Below, piece by piece: positions 32,652-40,749 of a DNA stretch of 64,000 nucleotides. Location: contig NZ_LUAV01000037.1 in the NCBI RefSeq assembly GCF_002078505.1, positions 1 to 64,000 on the forward strand, read 5' to 3'. The stretch is from Ensifer aridi (lineage in GTDB: Bacteria > Pseudomonadota > Alphaproteobacteria > Rhizobiales > Rhizobiaceae). The notes under the pieces are model-generated. The model made no database searches. It was not told the DNA's origin and saw nothing but the letters and a program-made list of their open reading frames with translations. The position numbers were made by a program, and so were the translations under genes. The first letter of the stretch is position 1, and each line of letters begins with the position of its first letter.

Positions 32652-33554
32652 TCAGGCCGGATCGACGATGAACTCACCGCCGCGGCACTGTTTCAGGTAG
32701 TTGAGCGCGTGCACCTGGCCGGTCATTTCCAGCGCGTCGCGATAGACCGGATCGTGCCAACCCTCGATGTCGATCGAACCGGACCAGCCGGCGAGCCGCA
32801 GTTCCGAGATGATGTCGGTCCAGTTGCTGTCGCCGAAGCCGGGCGTGCGCATGAAGACAAATTTCTCCTTGCCGAAGATGCCGTGCTCGCGGATGACGTC
32901 CCAGCGGATCGTCGCGTCCTTGCCGTGTACGTGGAAAAACTTGTGGGCCCATTTGCGGATCTGCGGCAGAGGGTCGATCAGATAAACCATCTGGTGGCAG
33001 GGCTCCCATTCGAGGCCGATGTGATCGTCCGGCGTCTCGTTGAAGATCAGTTCCCAGGCATCCGGATTATGGGCGATGTTCCAGTCGCCGGTCGCCCAAT
33101 TGCCGTCCATGGCGCAGTTCTCGAAGGCGATCTTCACGCCCTTGTCGGCCGCACGTTGGGCGAGCTCGCGCCAGACCTTGCGGTAACGCGGCAAGCTGTC
33201 GGTGAGCGGCCGGTTACGGATGCGGCCGGTGAAGCCCGCAACGCAGGTCGCACCGAAATGATGGGCGTTGTCGATGCAATCCTTCCAGCCCTCGAGCGTC
33301 TGGAGGTCGATATCGGTCTCCTCCAGTGGATTGCCGAACATGCCGAGCGTCGAGATGGTGATGTCGCGATCGCCGATCGCGTCCCGGCAGCGCTTGCCGA
33401 GCTCTGCGAGATCCTGGCCGTTCGTGGTCTGCCAGAAGAAGGGCTCGAAGCTTTCGAAGCCCAGGTCGGCGATCTCGCCGATGCGCTTTGCGGCTTCGCC
33501 CTTGGTGGCGCTGACCATGGTGCCTATGCGGATGGACTTGGCTGGATTGCTCAT
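32652..33554 (-). CDS. TIM-barrel sugar isomerase/epimerase
   Basis: A 300-residue member of the xylose-isomerase-like TIM-barrel family (AP_endonuc_2). Candidate metal ligands are Glu145 in KIAFENC, Glu184 and His187 in GLEWEPCH, His208/His210 in FFHVHGKD and Glu264 in SIDIEGWHD. Relatives include hydroxypyruvate isomerase, inosose dehydratase and 3-keto-sugar epimerases or hydratases. It lies between a Gfo/Idh/MocA dehydrogenase gene (12 bases upstream) and the importer genes, so it probably processes the keto sugar made by that dehydrogenase. Confidence 0.88.
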   Translation of the reverse strand: MSNPAKSIRIGTMVSATKGEAAKRIGEIADLGFESFEPFFWQTTNGQDLAELGKRCRDAIGDRDITISTLGMFGNPLEETDIDLQTLEGWKDCIDNAHHFGATCVAGFTGRIRNRPLTDSLPRYRKVWRELAQRAADKGVKIAFENCAMDGNWATGDWNIAHNPDAWELIFNETPDDHIGLEWEPCHQMVYLIDPLPQIRKWAHKFFHVHGKDATIRWDVIREHGIFGKEKFVFMRTPGFGDSNWTDIISELRLAGWSGSIDIEGWHDPVYRDALEMTGQVHALNYLKQCRGGEFIVDPA

Positions 33555-33566
33555 CAGATGCCTCGT

Positions 33567-34595
33567 TCAGATTGTCACGCGTTGCCGGGTGCGGGCGCTC
33601 TCGATCGCCGCGAAGACCATGGCCAGGCTGTTGATATTGTCGTCGCCCACCGTTTCCGGCTTCGTGCCGGAGCGGATCGCCCTGACGAAATCCGCGATCA
33701 CGCTGGCATGCCCATGCGTCTCTCGCGGATCGGCCGGATCGGGAACCTCGATCGGGGCGAGCTCGCGCAGGAATCCCTCGCTGCCGGCCACCCGGTTGGC
33801 TCGCAGATCCTCGGCCCCGTCCCAAAGCAGCGTGCCCTTCGTGCCGATGACCCGCCACTCACTCTCCCAGCTCGTATTGGCACCCTCGGCGCACCAGGAG
33901 CCGCGATAGCTGAAGGTCACGCCGTCGGAGAGCTCGAAGATGGCGGTAGCGGCCGCGCCGTGCGCGTACCAGGAGCCCTTCGGATTGTCCTCGTGGCAAT
34001 ATACGGCAAGCGGCGTCTTGTCTGCGATGAACCGGGCGGCGTCGAATGTGTGGATAGCCATGTCGACGAGCAGCACATGCTCCATCTCCTCGCGAAAGCC
34101 GCCGAAATGCGCGCCGATGAAAAAATCGCAGTGAATGGCGGTGAGGTCGCCGATCGCACCGCTTTCGACGAAACGGCGGATGCGGCGCACGCCGGAAATG
34201 AAACGACGGTTCTGCACGACCGCATGCAGCCTTCCGGCTTCCCTGGCAAGCTGGATCAGTTCCCGGCCGGCTTCGAGCGACGCGGCCATGGGCTTTTCGC
34301 TGAGGACGTGACAACCGTGCTTCAGCGCCGTGGCGACCACGTCGCGGCGAGCGGCCGGAACGACGATGTCGAACAGGAGATCCGGCGCCGTTTCGGTCAG
34401 CACCGCATCGAGATCGGAGCCGATCATGGCGTCCTTGACGCCGAACTCCGCGGCGAGCGCGCTGGCGGCCCCCGGATTCACATCGACGAGCCCGACGATG
34501 CGGATCGTCGATTGAAGTTCTCGGTCGGCGGCGATCGCCTTGAGCCAGCCTTTGGCCATGGCTCCGCACCCGCACAGAACTGCGCGCAAAATCAC
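33567..34595 (-). CDS. Gfo/Idh/MocA-family NAD(P)-dependent dehydrogenase
   Basis: A 342-residue oxidoreductase. The N-terminal Rossmann motif is LCGCGAMAKGWL, followed by LVDVNPGAASALAAEFG and the family EKP motif (LSEKPMAAS, Glu100-Pro102), which holds the catalytic Lys. The C-terminal alpha/beta domain contains VDMAIHTFDAARF. It starts at GTG 34595 with GGGAGGAG upstream and is first in the operon, divergent from the LacI regulator. Members oxidise sugar hydroxyls, often at C3 of glycosides or on inositols. Confidence 0.9.
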   Translation of the reverse strand: MILRAVLCGCGAMAKGWLKAIAADRELQSTIRIVGLVDVNPGAASALAAEFGVKDAMIGSDLDAVLTETAPDLLFDIVVPAARRDVVATALKHGCHVLSEKPMAASLEAGRELIQLAREAGRLHAVVQNRRFISGVRRIRRFVESGAIGDLTAIHCDFFIGAHFGGFREEMEHVLLVDMAIHTFDAARFIADKTPLAVYCHEDNPKGSWYAHGAAATAIFELSDGVTFSYRGSWCAEGANTSWESEWRVIGTKGTLLWDGAEDLRANRVAGSEGFLRELAPIEVPDPADPRETHGHASVIADFVRAIRSGTKPETVGDDNINSLAMVFAAIESARTRQRVTI

Positions 34596-34639
34596 GATTC
34601 TCCTCCCACAAAGCTACGATTTCGCCTTGTTTCGGCGCC

Positions 34640-34653
34640 CGTAAACGTTTACG
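34640..34653. promoter_or_regulatory. LacI-family operator candidate
   Basis: CGTAAACGTTTACG is a perfect 14-base palindrome with the central CG and AACGTT core usual for LacI-family operators. It lies between the divergent dehydrogenase and LacI genes, 45 bases before the dehydrogenase start, so the neighbouring LacI protein is the likely ligand. Confidence 0.75.
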
Positions 34654-34665
34654 GAACTATGCGGA

Positions 34666-34698
34666 CTTTCCGAAACATGTCAATAGCAATTCGGAAAG
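34666..34698. repeat. Inverted repeat in the divergent promoter region
   Basis: CTTTCCGAA (34666-34674) and TTCGGAAAG (34690-34698) are perfect 9-base inverted arms with a 15-base spacer, between the LacI-type operator and the LacI gene. It could be a second operator or a hairpin in the leader of the minus-strand or plus-strand transcript. Confidence 0.5.
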
Positions 34699-34720
34699 AC
34701 TCGAGCGGAGGAAGAAAGGC

Positions 34721-34740
34721 GCGTGCGGTTTTCCGCCCGC
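34721..34740. repeat. Short hairpin repeat, copy 1
   Basis: The 20-base sequence GCGTGCGGTTTTCCGCCCGC folds as GCGTGCGG / CCGCCCGC around TTTT. The identical 20-mer occurs at 51000-51019. Exact repetition 16 kb apart in unrelated intergenic sites suggests a small dispersed element. Confidence 0.65.
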
Positions 34741-34843
34741 CACACCGCTCTAACTTCTTAGAATCGATCACCTTTATGATTTCCCGTCGGCGCGGTCCAA
34801 ATCATGATGATCGAAGGGACGGCTGAAGGAGGAAGCGCTTCGC

Positions 34844-35869
34844 ATGAAGGGAATTCGGCGCCTGGCGCAACATCTCGACATCTCGATTGGAACGGTATCT
34901 CGCGCGCTGAACGGCCGCCCCGATGTCAATGAGGAGACGCGCAAACGCGTGATGGCGGCCGCCCAGGAACTTGGCTACGTGCCCAACCAGTCCGGCCGCA
35001 GCCTCAGACAGGGAACCACCAACATCATCGGCTTCATGATACAGACCGGCACGGAGATCACCGGCCAGGGCGATACCTTCTTCATGAGCGTGTTCGACGG
35101 CGTGCAAGCCGTCTTCGCTAGACACAAGCTCGATTTGGTCGCCCTGCTCTGCTCCTCCGAGGAAGATCCCAGCGACTATCTGCGCCGCGTCGTCGCGCGC
35201 GGCTTTGCTGACGGGCTGATCCTCTCGGCGACGCGACGGCACGACCCGCGCATCGAGTTTCTCGCCGAGCGCAACATCCCCTTCGTCACCCTCGGCCGAA
35301 GCTTGACGGACGCTGGCCGCCCATGGCTCGACCTCGACTTCGAAGGCATGGCGCAAACCGCGATCGACCGGCTGGTGGCGCGCGGGCATCGGCGCATCGC
35401 CGTCACCCGGCCGCACGACGACGTAAACCTCGGCTATGTCTTCGTCGATCGCTGCCGCGAGGCGCTTGCCGCGCATGGGCTGACATTGGACGAGGAACTG
35501 ATCTTCCGCTCGACCCCTACCGAGGCCGGGGGCTACCAGATCGCCCGCGATCTCCTGGCGCTCGAAGAGCGGCCGACCGCGATCCTGCTCGTCAACGAAA
35601 CAATCGCGATCGGCTTCTACCAGGCGCTCTCGGAAGCCGGCGTCAGGCCGGGGCGCGATATCGCCGTGATCGGGCGCTACAGCCCGCATGCGCATTTCCT
35701 TTCGCCGCCGCTTACCTGCTTCCGCCTGTCACTGCGTGATCTCGGCATAGCGCTCGCCGAGACCCTGCTGTCGACAATGCCCGCTTTCAAGCACCATTAC
35801 CCGCAGGCGCTGGTGAACGCCGTATGGCCGATGGAACTCGTCGAAGGCGAAAGCGACGCGTTCGGCTGA
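34844..35869 (+). CDS. LacI-family transcription regulator
   Basis: A 341-residue repressor. The N-terminal helix-turn-helix and hinge are typical (RRLAQHLDISIGTVSRALNGRPDVNEETR, shown here as ISIGTVSRALNGRPDVNE). The periplasmic-binding-like sensor domain follows, with GFMIQTGTEITGQGDTFF and IAVTRPHDDVNLGY. It is divergent from the dehydrogenase-isomerase-importer operon and probably represses it through CGTAAACGTTTACG at 34640-34653. ATG 34844 has AAGGAGG ten bases upstream. Confidence 0.92.
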   Translation: MKGIRRLAQHLDISIGTVSRALNGRPDVNEETRKRVMAAAQELGYVPNQSGRSLRQGTTNIIGFMIQTGTEITGQGDTFFMSVFDGVQAVFARHKLDLVALLCSSEEDPSDYLRRVVARGFADGLILSATRRHDPRIEFLAERNIPFVTLGRSLTDAGRPWLDLDFEGMAQTAIDRLVARGHRRIAVTRPHDDVNLGYVFVDRCREALAAHGLTLDEELIFRSTPTEAGGYQIARDLLALEERPTAILLVNETIAIGFYQALSEAGVRPGRDIAVIGRYSPHAHFLSPPLTCFRLSLRDLGIALAETLLSTMPAFKHHYPQALVNAVWPMELVEGESDAFG

Positions 35870-35933
35870 CGACCACCTCTCCGCCGCAATGGATCAATTC
35901 GGCGCTCCGCAGGTTTGTAGCTTGCCGCGTGAT

Positions 35934-36031
35934 TTTCCTTAAATCGGAACCGATTGCAGCGCAAAGTCATGTGGCAATGCTAACTGCTGCAGCGACCTTT
36001 TCGCGTCCTGCGGGACTCGGGGCGCTGCAGT
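35934..36031 (+). repeat. RIME-like palindromic repeat, copy D (diverged)
   Basis: TTTCCTTAAATCGGAACCGATT is followed by a diverged middle and by GCTGCAGCG ... CGCGTCCTGCGGGAC ... GGCGCTGCAG. The two-module order of the other copies is kept, but the first outer arm is worn. It ends about 60 bases before the second Cys-rich gene. Confidence 0.6.
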
Positions 36032-36089
36032 GAACCCCTGCCGGTTGCAGTCGACCCCGAGATGGCGACTGTTCCTGAAAGGAGATGCC

Positions 36090-36386
36090 ATGCGCGGACT
36101 TTTCCTCCTCTTCGCCGGGCTGTCGACGACAGCCTTCGCCCACGATGCTCCTAGCGGCTGGCAATATCCGACGTCCTGCTGTTCAAATCTGGACTGCCGC
36201 CAGGTGGCCCAGACCGCCGTAAGCGAGCGACCTCAAGGCTTCATCATAAGAGCTACGGGCGAAGTTCTCCCCTATGCCGACAGGAGGGTTCGCATATCGC
36301 CTGACGGCGAGTACCACTGGTGCTCTGCCGAGGGCAAAGCCTATGGCAAGACAATCTGCCTGTTCGTGCCGCCCAGGGCCTATTGA
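36090..36386 (+). CDS. Small exported Cys-rich protein (copy 2)
   Basis: A 98-residue paralogue of the protein at 5647-5967. The signal peptide ends near TTAFA (residue 17), and the mature start HDAPSGWQYPTSCCSNLDCR matches copy 1. Cysteines at 30, 31, 36, 78 and 90 keep exactly the same spacing, and the C-terminus KTICLFVPPRAY is shared. I chose ATG 36090, with AAAGGAG six bases upstream; the frame is open 60 bases earlier, but that extension has no signal sequence. The function is unknown; secretion and strict cysteine spacing suggest a folded periplasmic protein, possibly metal-binding. Confidence 0.85.
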   Translation: MRGLFLLFAGLSTTAFAHDAPSGWQYPTSCCSNLDCRQVAQTAVSERPQGFIIRATGEVLPYADRRVRISPDGEYHWCSAEGKAYGKTICLFVPPRAY

Positions 36387-36531
36387 GCACATAATGATTT
36401 GAGGCGCCGCGGAGTCGGCTTCGAGCCGGCAATCGGCGCCGTCCCGCTGATGTGACGGGTGGGCAGCGCGCGCCCGCCACTTATGTGACGGGCGGCCATT
36501 CGTCCTATCGGGGCGGCATGCTTGGCCCACG

Positions 36532-37722
36532 CTAGCGAGCGGCGGCCGCGGCGAGTTCGTCGTCCAGCGCTTTCAATATGTGGTACGCGGCCTTCACACG
36601 GGCAGGAATGGGGTAGACTTTGTTTGCCAGGATCACGATACCGATGTTTTTCGCCGGCACGAAGGCGGCATAGGCGCCGAATCCTCTGGTCGAGCCGGTC
36701 TTGTTGATCAGGACGTTTTCCTGGGGCGCAAGTGGCGGATCGAGCCTCGTCACCTTGTTCGGCTTCTGGCTCACCTGCGTGGAGTTCCCGGCAAGCAGGG
36801 CCTCAAGCTGCGTCGGATAGGGGTACATCTCCCATCCGAGGCCCTGGGTCATCTCACCGACCTTGAAATATCCGGTGTGCGTCGCGGCGATCGCTCGCTT
36901 GAGATCGACGTCGGATCCTGCACCGTTCATATTTGCCTCGACGAATCGGATCAGATCGGCTGCGGTCGTCTTCACGCCATAGGCTTCCGAGCCGAGAACG
37001 CCCGGCGTTACCCGGACCCGCTTGCCATCCTTCGTATGCCCGTGGGCATAGTCCTGCATCCGCTCTTCCGGCACCCTGATGTGGGTCCTCGTCAGCCCAA
37101 GTTCGGGGAAAAGCTTCTTCTCCATCAAGTCGTCGAAGGGCTCCCCCATGCTTTCGGCCGCGAGGTAGCCAAAGAGGCCGATGCTGGGGTTGGAGTAGAC
37201 CCGGTGTGTGCCGGCGGGATAGTTTGGTCGCCACGTTTTGAAATAGGCGATCATGCTCTGCTGATCGGTAACGGAATCCGGGAACTGCAACGGCAGGCCG
37301 CCCGCCGTATAGGTGCCGAGATCGAGAAGGCTGATCTTGTCGAAGCTGCTTCCGGCGAGCGCCGGCAGATATTTGCTGGCCTTGTCCGACAAGGACAGGG
37401 TTCCACGCGTTTCAGCATAGGAGGCGAGCGTGGCGGTGAAGGTCTTGCTGATCGAGCCGATTTCGAAAAGCGTGCCGTCGGTGACCTTTTGTCCGCTCTC
37501 TTTCGAGGCGAGGCCATAATTAAAGAGGTATCTCCTTCCCTGGGCTGTGACCGCGACGGCCATTCCGGGAACACCATTTTCCTCCATGACGGGACGGATC
37601 GCCTCGTCGACGGCTCGCTTAAGTAGGCTTTTATCGCTCTTATCGGTGGCGTATGCGTGAGTTGCGCAGAAAAGAGGAGCGGCGATGAGAAATGCGATTC
37701 TCGCGGCGGAAATCTTTTTCAT
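36532..37722 (-). CDS. ampC: Class C beta-lactamase (AmpC-like)
   Basis: A 396-residue exported serine hydrolase. The signal peptide ends near THAYA. The three class C motifs are present at family spacing: SISK (catalytic Ser90, Lys93), YSN (Tyr176-Asn178) and KTG (Lys341). GFGAYAAFVPAKNIGIVILANK at the C-terminus is also typical of AmpC. I chose ATG 37722 (MKKISAARIAF); the upstream frame has no signal sequence. It hydrolyses beta-lactams in the periplasm. The divergent LysR-type gene is the expected AmpR regulator, so inducibility by cell-wall fragments is likely. Confidence 0.92.
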   Translation of the reverse strand: MKKISAARIAFLIAAPLFCATHAYATDKSDKSLLKRAVDEAIRPVMEENGVPGMAVAVTAQGRRYLFNYGLASKESGQKVTDGTLFEIGSISKTFTATLASYAETRGTLSLSDKASKYLPALAGSSFDKISLLDLGTYTAGGLPLQFPDSVTDQQSMIAYFKTWRPNYPAGTHRVYSNPSIGLFGYLAAESMGEPFDDLMEKKLFPELGLTRTHIRVPEERMQDYAHGHTKDGKRVRVTPGVLGSEAYGVKTTAADLIRFVEANMNGAGSDVDLKRAIAATHTGYFKVGEMTQGLGWEMYPYPTQLEALLAGNSTQVSQKPNKVTRLDPPLAPQENVLINKTGSTRGFGAYAAFVPAKNIGIVILANKVYPIPARVKAAYHILKALDDELAAAAAR

Positions 37723-37940
37723 AGCAGATACATAGACCTCGCGTTTCCAGGATCGCCCGCATGCGTCGCGGATTGCGGCCGGCAACCGAGCAGGATACCA
37801 GCAATTTACCGCAAACCGGCTCTCACGGCCCCTATACAACCGCAAGAAGCAGGCGGGCCCAGCGGAGATACGGCGTCTGTACGGCTGCCGCAAACGACAA
37901 TATCTTGCCCGACCTATTAGAAAAATTTGGGTGTGTCTCC

Positions 37941-38825
37941 ATGGTTCGTCCTCATTTGCCCTTGAACGCGCTTCGAGCCTTCGAAGCATCGGCGCGCCAT
38001 TTGAGCTTCACCAGGGCCGCGATCGAATTATGCGTCACGCAGGCTGCGGTGAGCCATCAAGTGAAGAGCCTCGAAAGCCATTTGAACGTTACCCTGTTCG
38101 AACGGCTGCCTCGCGGTTTGATGCTAACACATGAAGGCGAGACGCTGTTGCCGGCACTGCGCGAGGCCTTCGACCGCATCGCCGGCACGCTGGAGCGCTT
38201 CGAAGGCGGCCACTTTCGCGAGGTTCTCCGAGTGGGTGCCGTGGGAACATTCGCGGTCGGTTGGCTGCTTGCCCGGCTGCGGGACTTTCATGCAAGGCAT
38301 CCCTTCGTCGACCTGCGCCTTTCGACAAACAACAATCGCGTCGATATCGCCGCCGAGGGACTCGACTATGCGATCCGGTTCGGGAGCGGCGCGTGGCACG
38401 GGGTCGACGCAGTGCGACTCCTTCAAGCGCCGCTTTCCCCCTTATGCGTCCCCGCCATTGCCGAGAAGTTGAGAACACCGGCCGATCTGCTCAGGTTCAC
38501 TCTTTTGCGTTCATACCGTGCAGACGAATGGCCGCGATGGTTTGCGGCTGCGGGATTGTCGACGAACATGCCGCTGACGAAGAGCATAGTCTTCGATTCC
38601 TCGCTTGCCATGATGGAAGCCGCACAACAGGGCGCGGGCGTCGCCTTGGCCCCGCCCCTGATGTTTTCCCGGCATTTGCAGGCGGATACCGTCCGGCAAC
38701 CTTTCGACACCGCCGTCACGCTGGGCAGCTATTGGCTGACGCGCCTGCAATCGCGCGCCGAGACACGGGCAATGGTCGCCTTCCGGGACTGGCTCGTCGA
38801 TGCGGCAAGTGCCGAGGGCATCTGA
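37941..38825 (+). CDS. ampR: LysR-family regulator (AmpR-like)
   Basis: A 294-residue LysR-type regulator. The N-terminal winged helix (LNALRAFEASARHLSFTRAA, then VTQAAVSHQVKSLE) and the effector domain pattern GAGVALAPPLMFSRHL match AmpR and GcvA. I chose ATG 37941; the frame is open from 37761, but that extension is not LysR-like. It is divergent from the beta-lactamase gene across 218 bases, the classic ampR-ampC layout. AmpR normally switches with UDP-MurNAc-pentapeptide and anhydromuropeptides. Confidence 0.85.
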   Translation: MVRPHLPLNALRAFEASARHLSFTRAAIELCVTQAAVSHQVKSLESHLNVTLFERLPRGLMLTHEGETLLPALREAFDRIAGTLERFEGGHFREVLRVGAVGTFAVGWLLARLRDFHARHPFVDLRLSTNNNRVDIAAEGLDYAIRFGSGAWHGVDAVRLLQAPLSPLCVPAIAEKLRTPADLLRFTLLRSYRADEWPRWFAAAGLSTNMPLTKSIVFDSSLAMMEAAQQGAGVALAPPLMFSRHLQADTVRQPFDTAVTLGSYWLTRLQSRAETRAMVAFRDWLVDAASAEGI

Positions 38826-38854
38826 AGCGCCTCCCCCTCCACTCCGGGACAGGT

Positions 38855-39775
38855 TTAGAAATACATGGTCATGACGATGTCCTGATCGAAATCGCCGAAG
38901 CCCTTGCCGAAGATATTGAGACCGCCGGGGTTTTCCGCCTTCTCGTCGATGCCGATGCGGAAGCGGATGGAATGATGATCGGGGATGCCAAGCGAGGTGA
39001 TCGTCTGCGTCGATACCATTGCGCCATCGATCCAGGTTCCCCGATCGTCGATGGTCCAGGTCTTGAGCTTGCCGTATTGCGAGCCGCTGAGTTTCCACCA
39101 CGCCGGTGAATACAGGCCCCGGCGGTCGCCGAAGTCGCCGGGCGAAGTCCAATAGCCGGCCTTGATCCCGTTGATCCAGATGGAAATATCGGAGGGCCAA
39201 TTGGCGTTGGTCGCCGGCGTTTCGGAGCTCAGTTCGGCCGAAAACTCGATCTTCCGGACCGGCCGCCCCGTGACCTTGGCATTATTCGGGAACTTGTATT
39301 CGACATAGCCGCGTGTGAACCACAGCAGTGCCGCCTGCATGCGTTGCGGATCGAGGAAGACTTCCTGCACGTCGAGCATGCCGATGACGTTGTTGACCGA
39401 GCAAAGTCCGCAGGGTGCCTCGACCTCGAATTCGGTGAACAGACCGATCGGCATGCTGACGGTCACGACGTCATCCGCAAGGCTGGTACGATCATCGAAC
39501 CGGATCAGGATCTCGCCATAGATGCTGGAGCAGATCTTCTGATTGCCCTTGGTCGCCTTCATCGTATGTGTCTGGATGAGGCCCGCCTTTTCGAGCGACT
39601 TCAAGTTCGTCGCCGTCGTCGATTGCGGCAGGCCCATGTGAGCCGCAATGTCGTTGACGTTCAGCGGCCCTTTCTGGCGCAGCAGATTGAGAATTTCGAT
39701 CCGCGTCGGGGAGCCCAAGGCCTGGACGACCTCGACATCCTTGATCGGGTCCACTGTGAGAAGCTTCGTCTCCAT
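38855..39775 (-). CDS. Winged-helix (ArsR-like) regulator of the arabinoside operon
   Basis: A 306-residue protein. The first 90 residues form an ArsR-type winged helix (QALGSPTRIEILNLLRQKG, then NDIAAHMGLPQSTTATNLKSLEKAGL). The remaining 200 residues are a separate domain with several Trp and Cys residues (APCGLCSVNNVIGMLD, ISIWINGIKAGYWTSPGDFG) that may bind a sugar; I cannot name it. It is the last gene of the minus-strand run that begins with the GH51 gene, after a 146-base gap, so it likely controls that run. The inverted repeat at 45840-45863 is a candidate operator. Confidence 0.82.
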   Translation of the reverse strand: METKLLTVDPIKDVEVVQALGSPTRIEILNLLRQKGPLNVNDIAAHMGLPQSTTATNLKSLEKAGLIQTHTMKATKGNQKICSSIYGEILIRFDDRTSLADDVVTVSMPIGLFTEFEVEAPCGLCSVNNVIGMLDVQEVFLDPQRMQAALLWFTRGYVEYKFPNNAKVTGRPVRKIEFSAELSSETPATNANWPSDISIWINGIKAGYWTSPGDFGDRRGLYSPAWWKLSGSQYGKLKTWTIDDRGTWIDGAMVSTQTITSLGIPDHHSIRFRIGIDEKAENPGGLNIFGKGFGDFDQDIVMTMYF

Positions 39776-39921
39776 TCTCTGCTACTGACACTCCGGCTAA
39801 AGCACTGGCTGATCTGCGCTGATACCACACGCGAGCGCAATTTGTTGCATGGTTTCAAGGTCGAGCCCGGCCCACGGCCTGGGAGAGATGGCCGTGGACC
39901 GGGCAAAGATGGCGCGGAGGC

Positions 39922-40746
39922 TCATCCTTTTATCCCCGACGACAGCATCAGTGCCTGCGTCACCCGCTTCTGGAAGAGCAGATAGGCAAGCGCGACCGGC
40001 AGCGCGGCGAGAATGGCGACCGCCATGTCACGCGCATATTTCACGCCGAAGGCGTCGTCTACCTGCGTGATGCCGACGGTGACGGTCATCATTTCCTCCG
40101 AATTCGTGACGAGGAAGGGCCACAGAAAGGCGTTCCACGCCATGATATAGGTGATGATCGCGAGCGCGGTGGTGATCCCCCAATTGAGCGGGAGATAGAG
40201 CCGGAACAGGATCTGGAAATCGCCGCAGCCATCGAGCTTCGCCGCCTCGCGCAGTTCCTTTGGCACGGAGTCGAAGAACTGCTTGTAAACGATCACGACG
40301 ACCGGGACGATGAGCTGGGGCAGGATGATGCCGCCCCAGGTGTTGATCAGGCCGAAGCGGTACATGAGCACGAATTGCGAAACCACGAGCGCCTGGGAGG
40401 GGACCATGAAGCTTGCGAGAATGATGCCGTAGAGAAGCCTTCGCCCGGGAAAAACGATCTGCGACAGCGCATAGGCGCACATCACACTGATCAGGATCAC
40501 GACCACGGTGACGGTGATGGAGGTGACAAGCGAGTTTACGTACCAGGAAGCGAGATTGGTCTCGAACAGGGCGAAATAATAGGCCGAGAAGTTGAACACG
40601 TCCGGGATGAAGGTCGTCTTGGTGACGACCTCCTGCTCCGGCTTGATCGACGTCACCACCGCCCAATAGAGCGGAAAGGCCCACATACAGGCGACGCACA
40701 AGGTGAGAACCAGGAGAAGAATGTTGCCTACGGATTTCCGTTGCAT
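39922..40746 (-). CDS. CUT1 sugar ABC importer permease (MalG/AraQ type)
   Basis: A 274-residue inner-membrane permease with about six membrane segments and the EAA loop LREAAKLDGCGDFQILFRLYLPL. It lies three bases after the partner permease in the operon with the GH51 arabinofuranosidase, so arabinose-containing oligosaccharides are the likely cargo. Confidence 0.92.
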   Translation of the reverse strand: MQRKSVGNILLLVLTLCVACMWAFPLYWAVVTSIKPEQEVVTKTTFIPDVFNFSAYYFALFETNLASWYVNSLVTSITVTVVVILISVMCAYALSQIVFPGRRLLYGIILASFMVPSQALVVSQFVLMYRFGLINTWGGIILPQLIVPVVVIVYKQFFDSVPKELREAAKLDGCGDFQILFRLYLPLNWGITTALAIITYIMAWNAFLWPFLVTNSEEMMTVTVGITQVDDAFGVKYARDMAVAILAALPVALAYLLFQKRVTQALMLSSGIKG

Positions 40747-40749
40747 CGC

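Noticed and set aside
32313..34826. A very long plus-strand open frame (837 codons) opposite the isomerase and dehydrogenase genes
   Set aside because: It is the antisense shadow of GC-rich genes with clear family motifs on the minus strand; its translation has no domain pattern.
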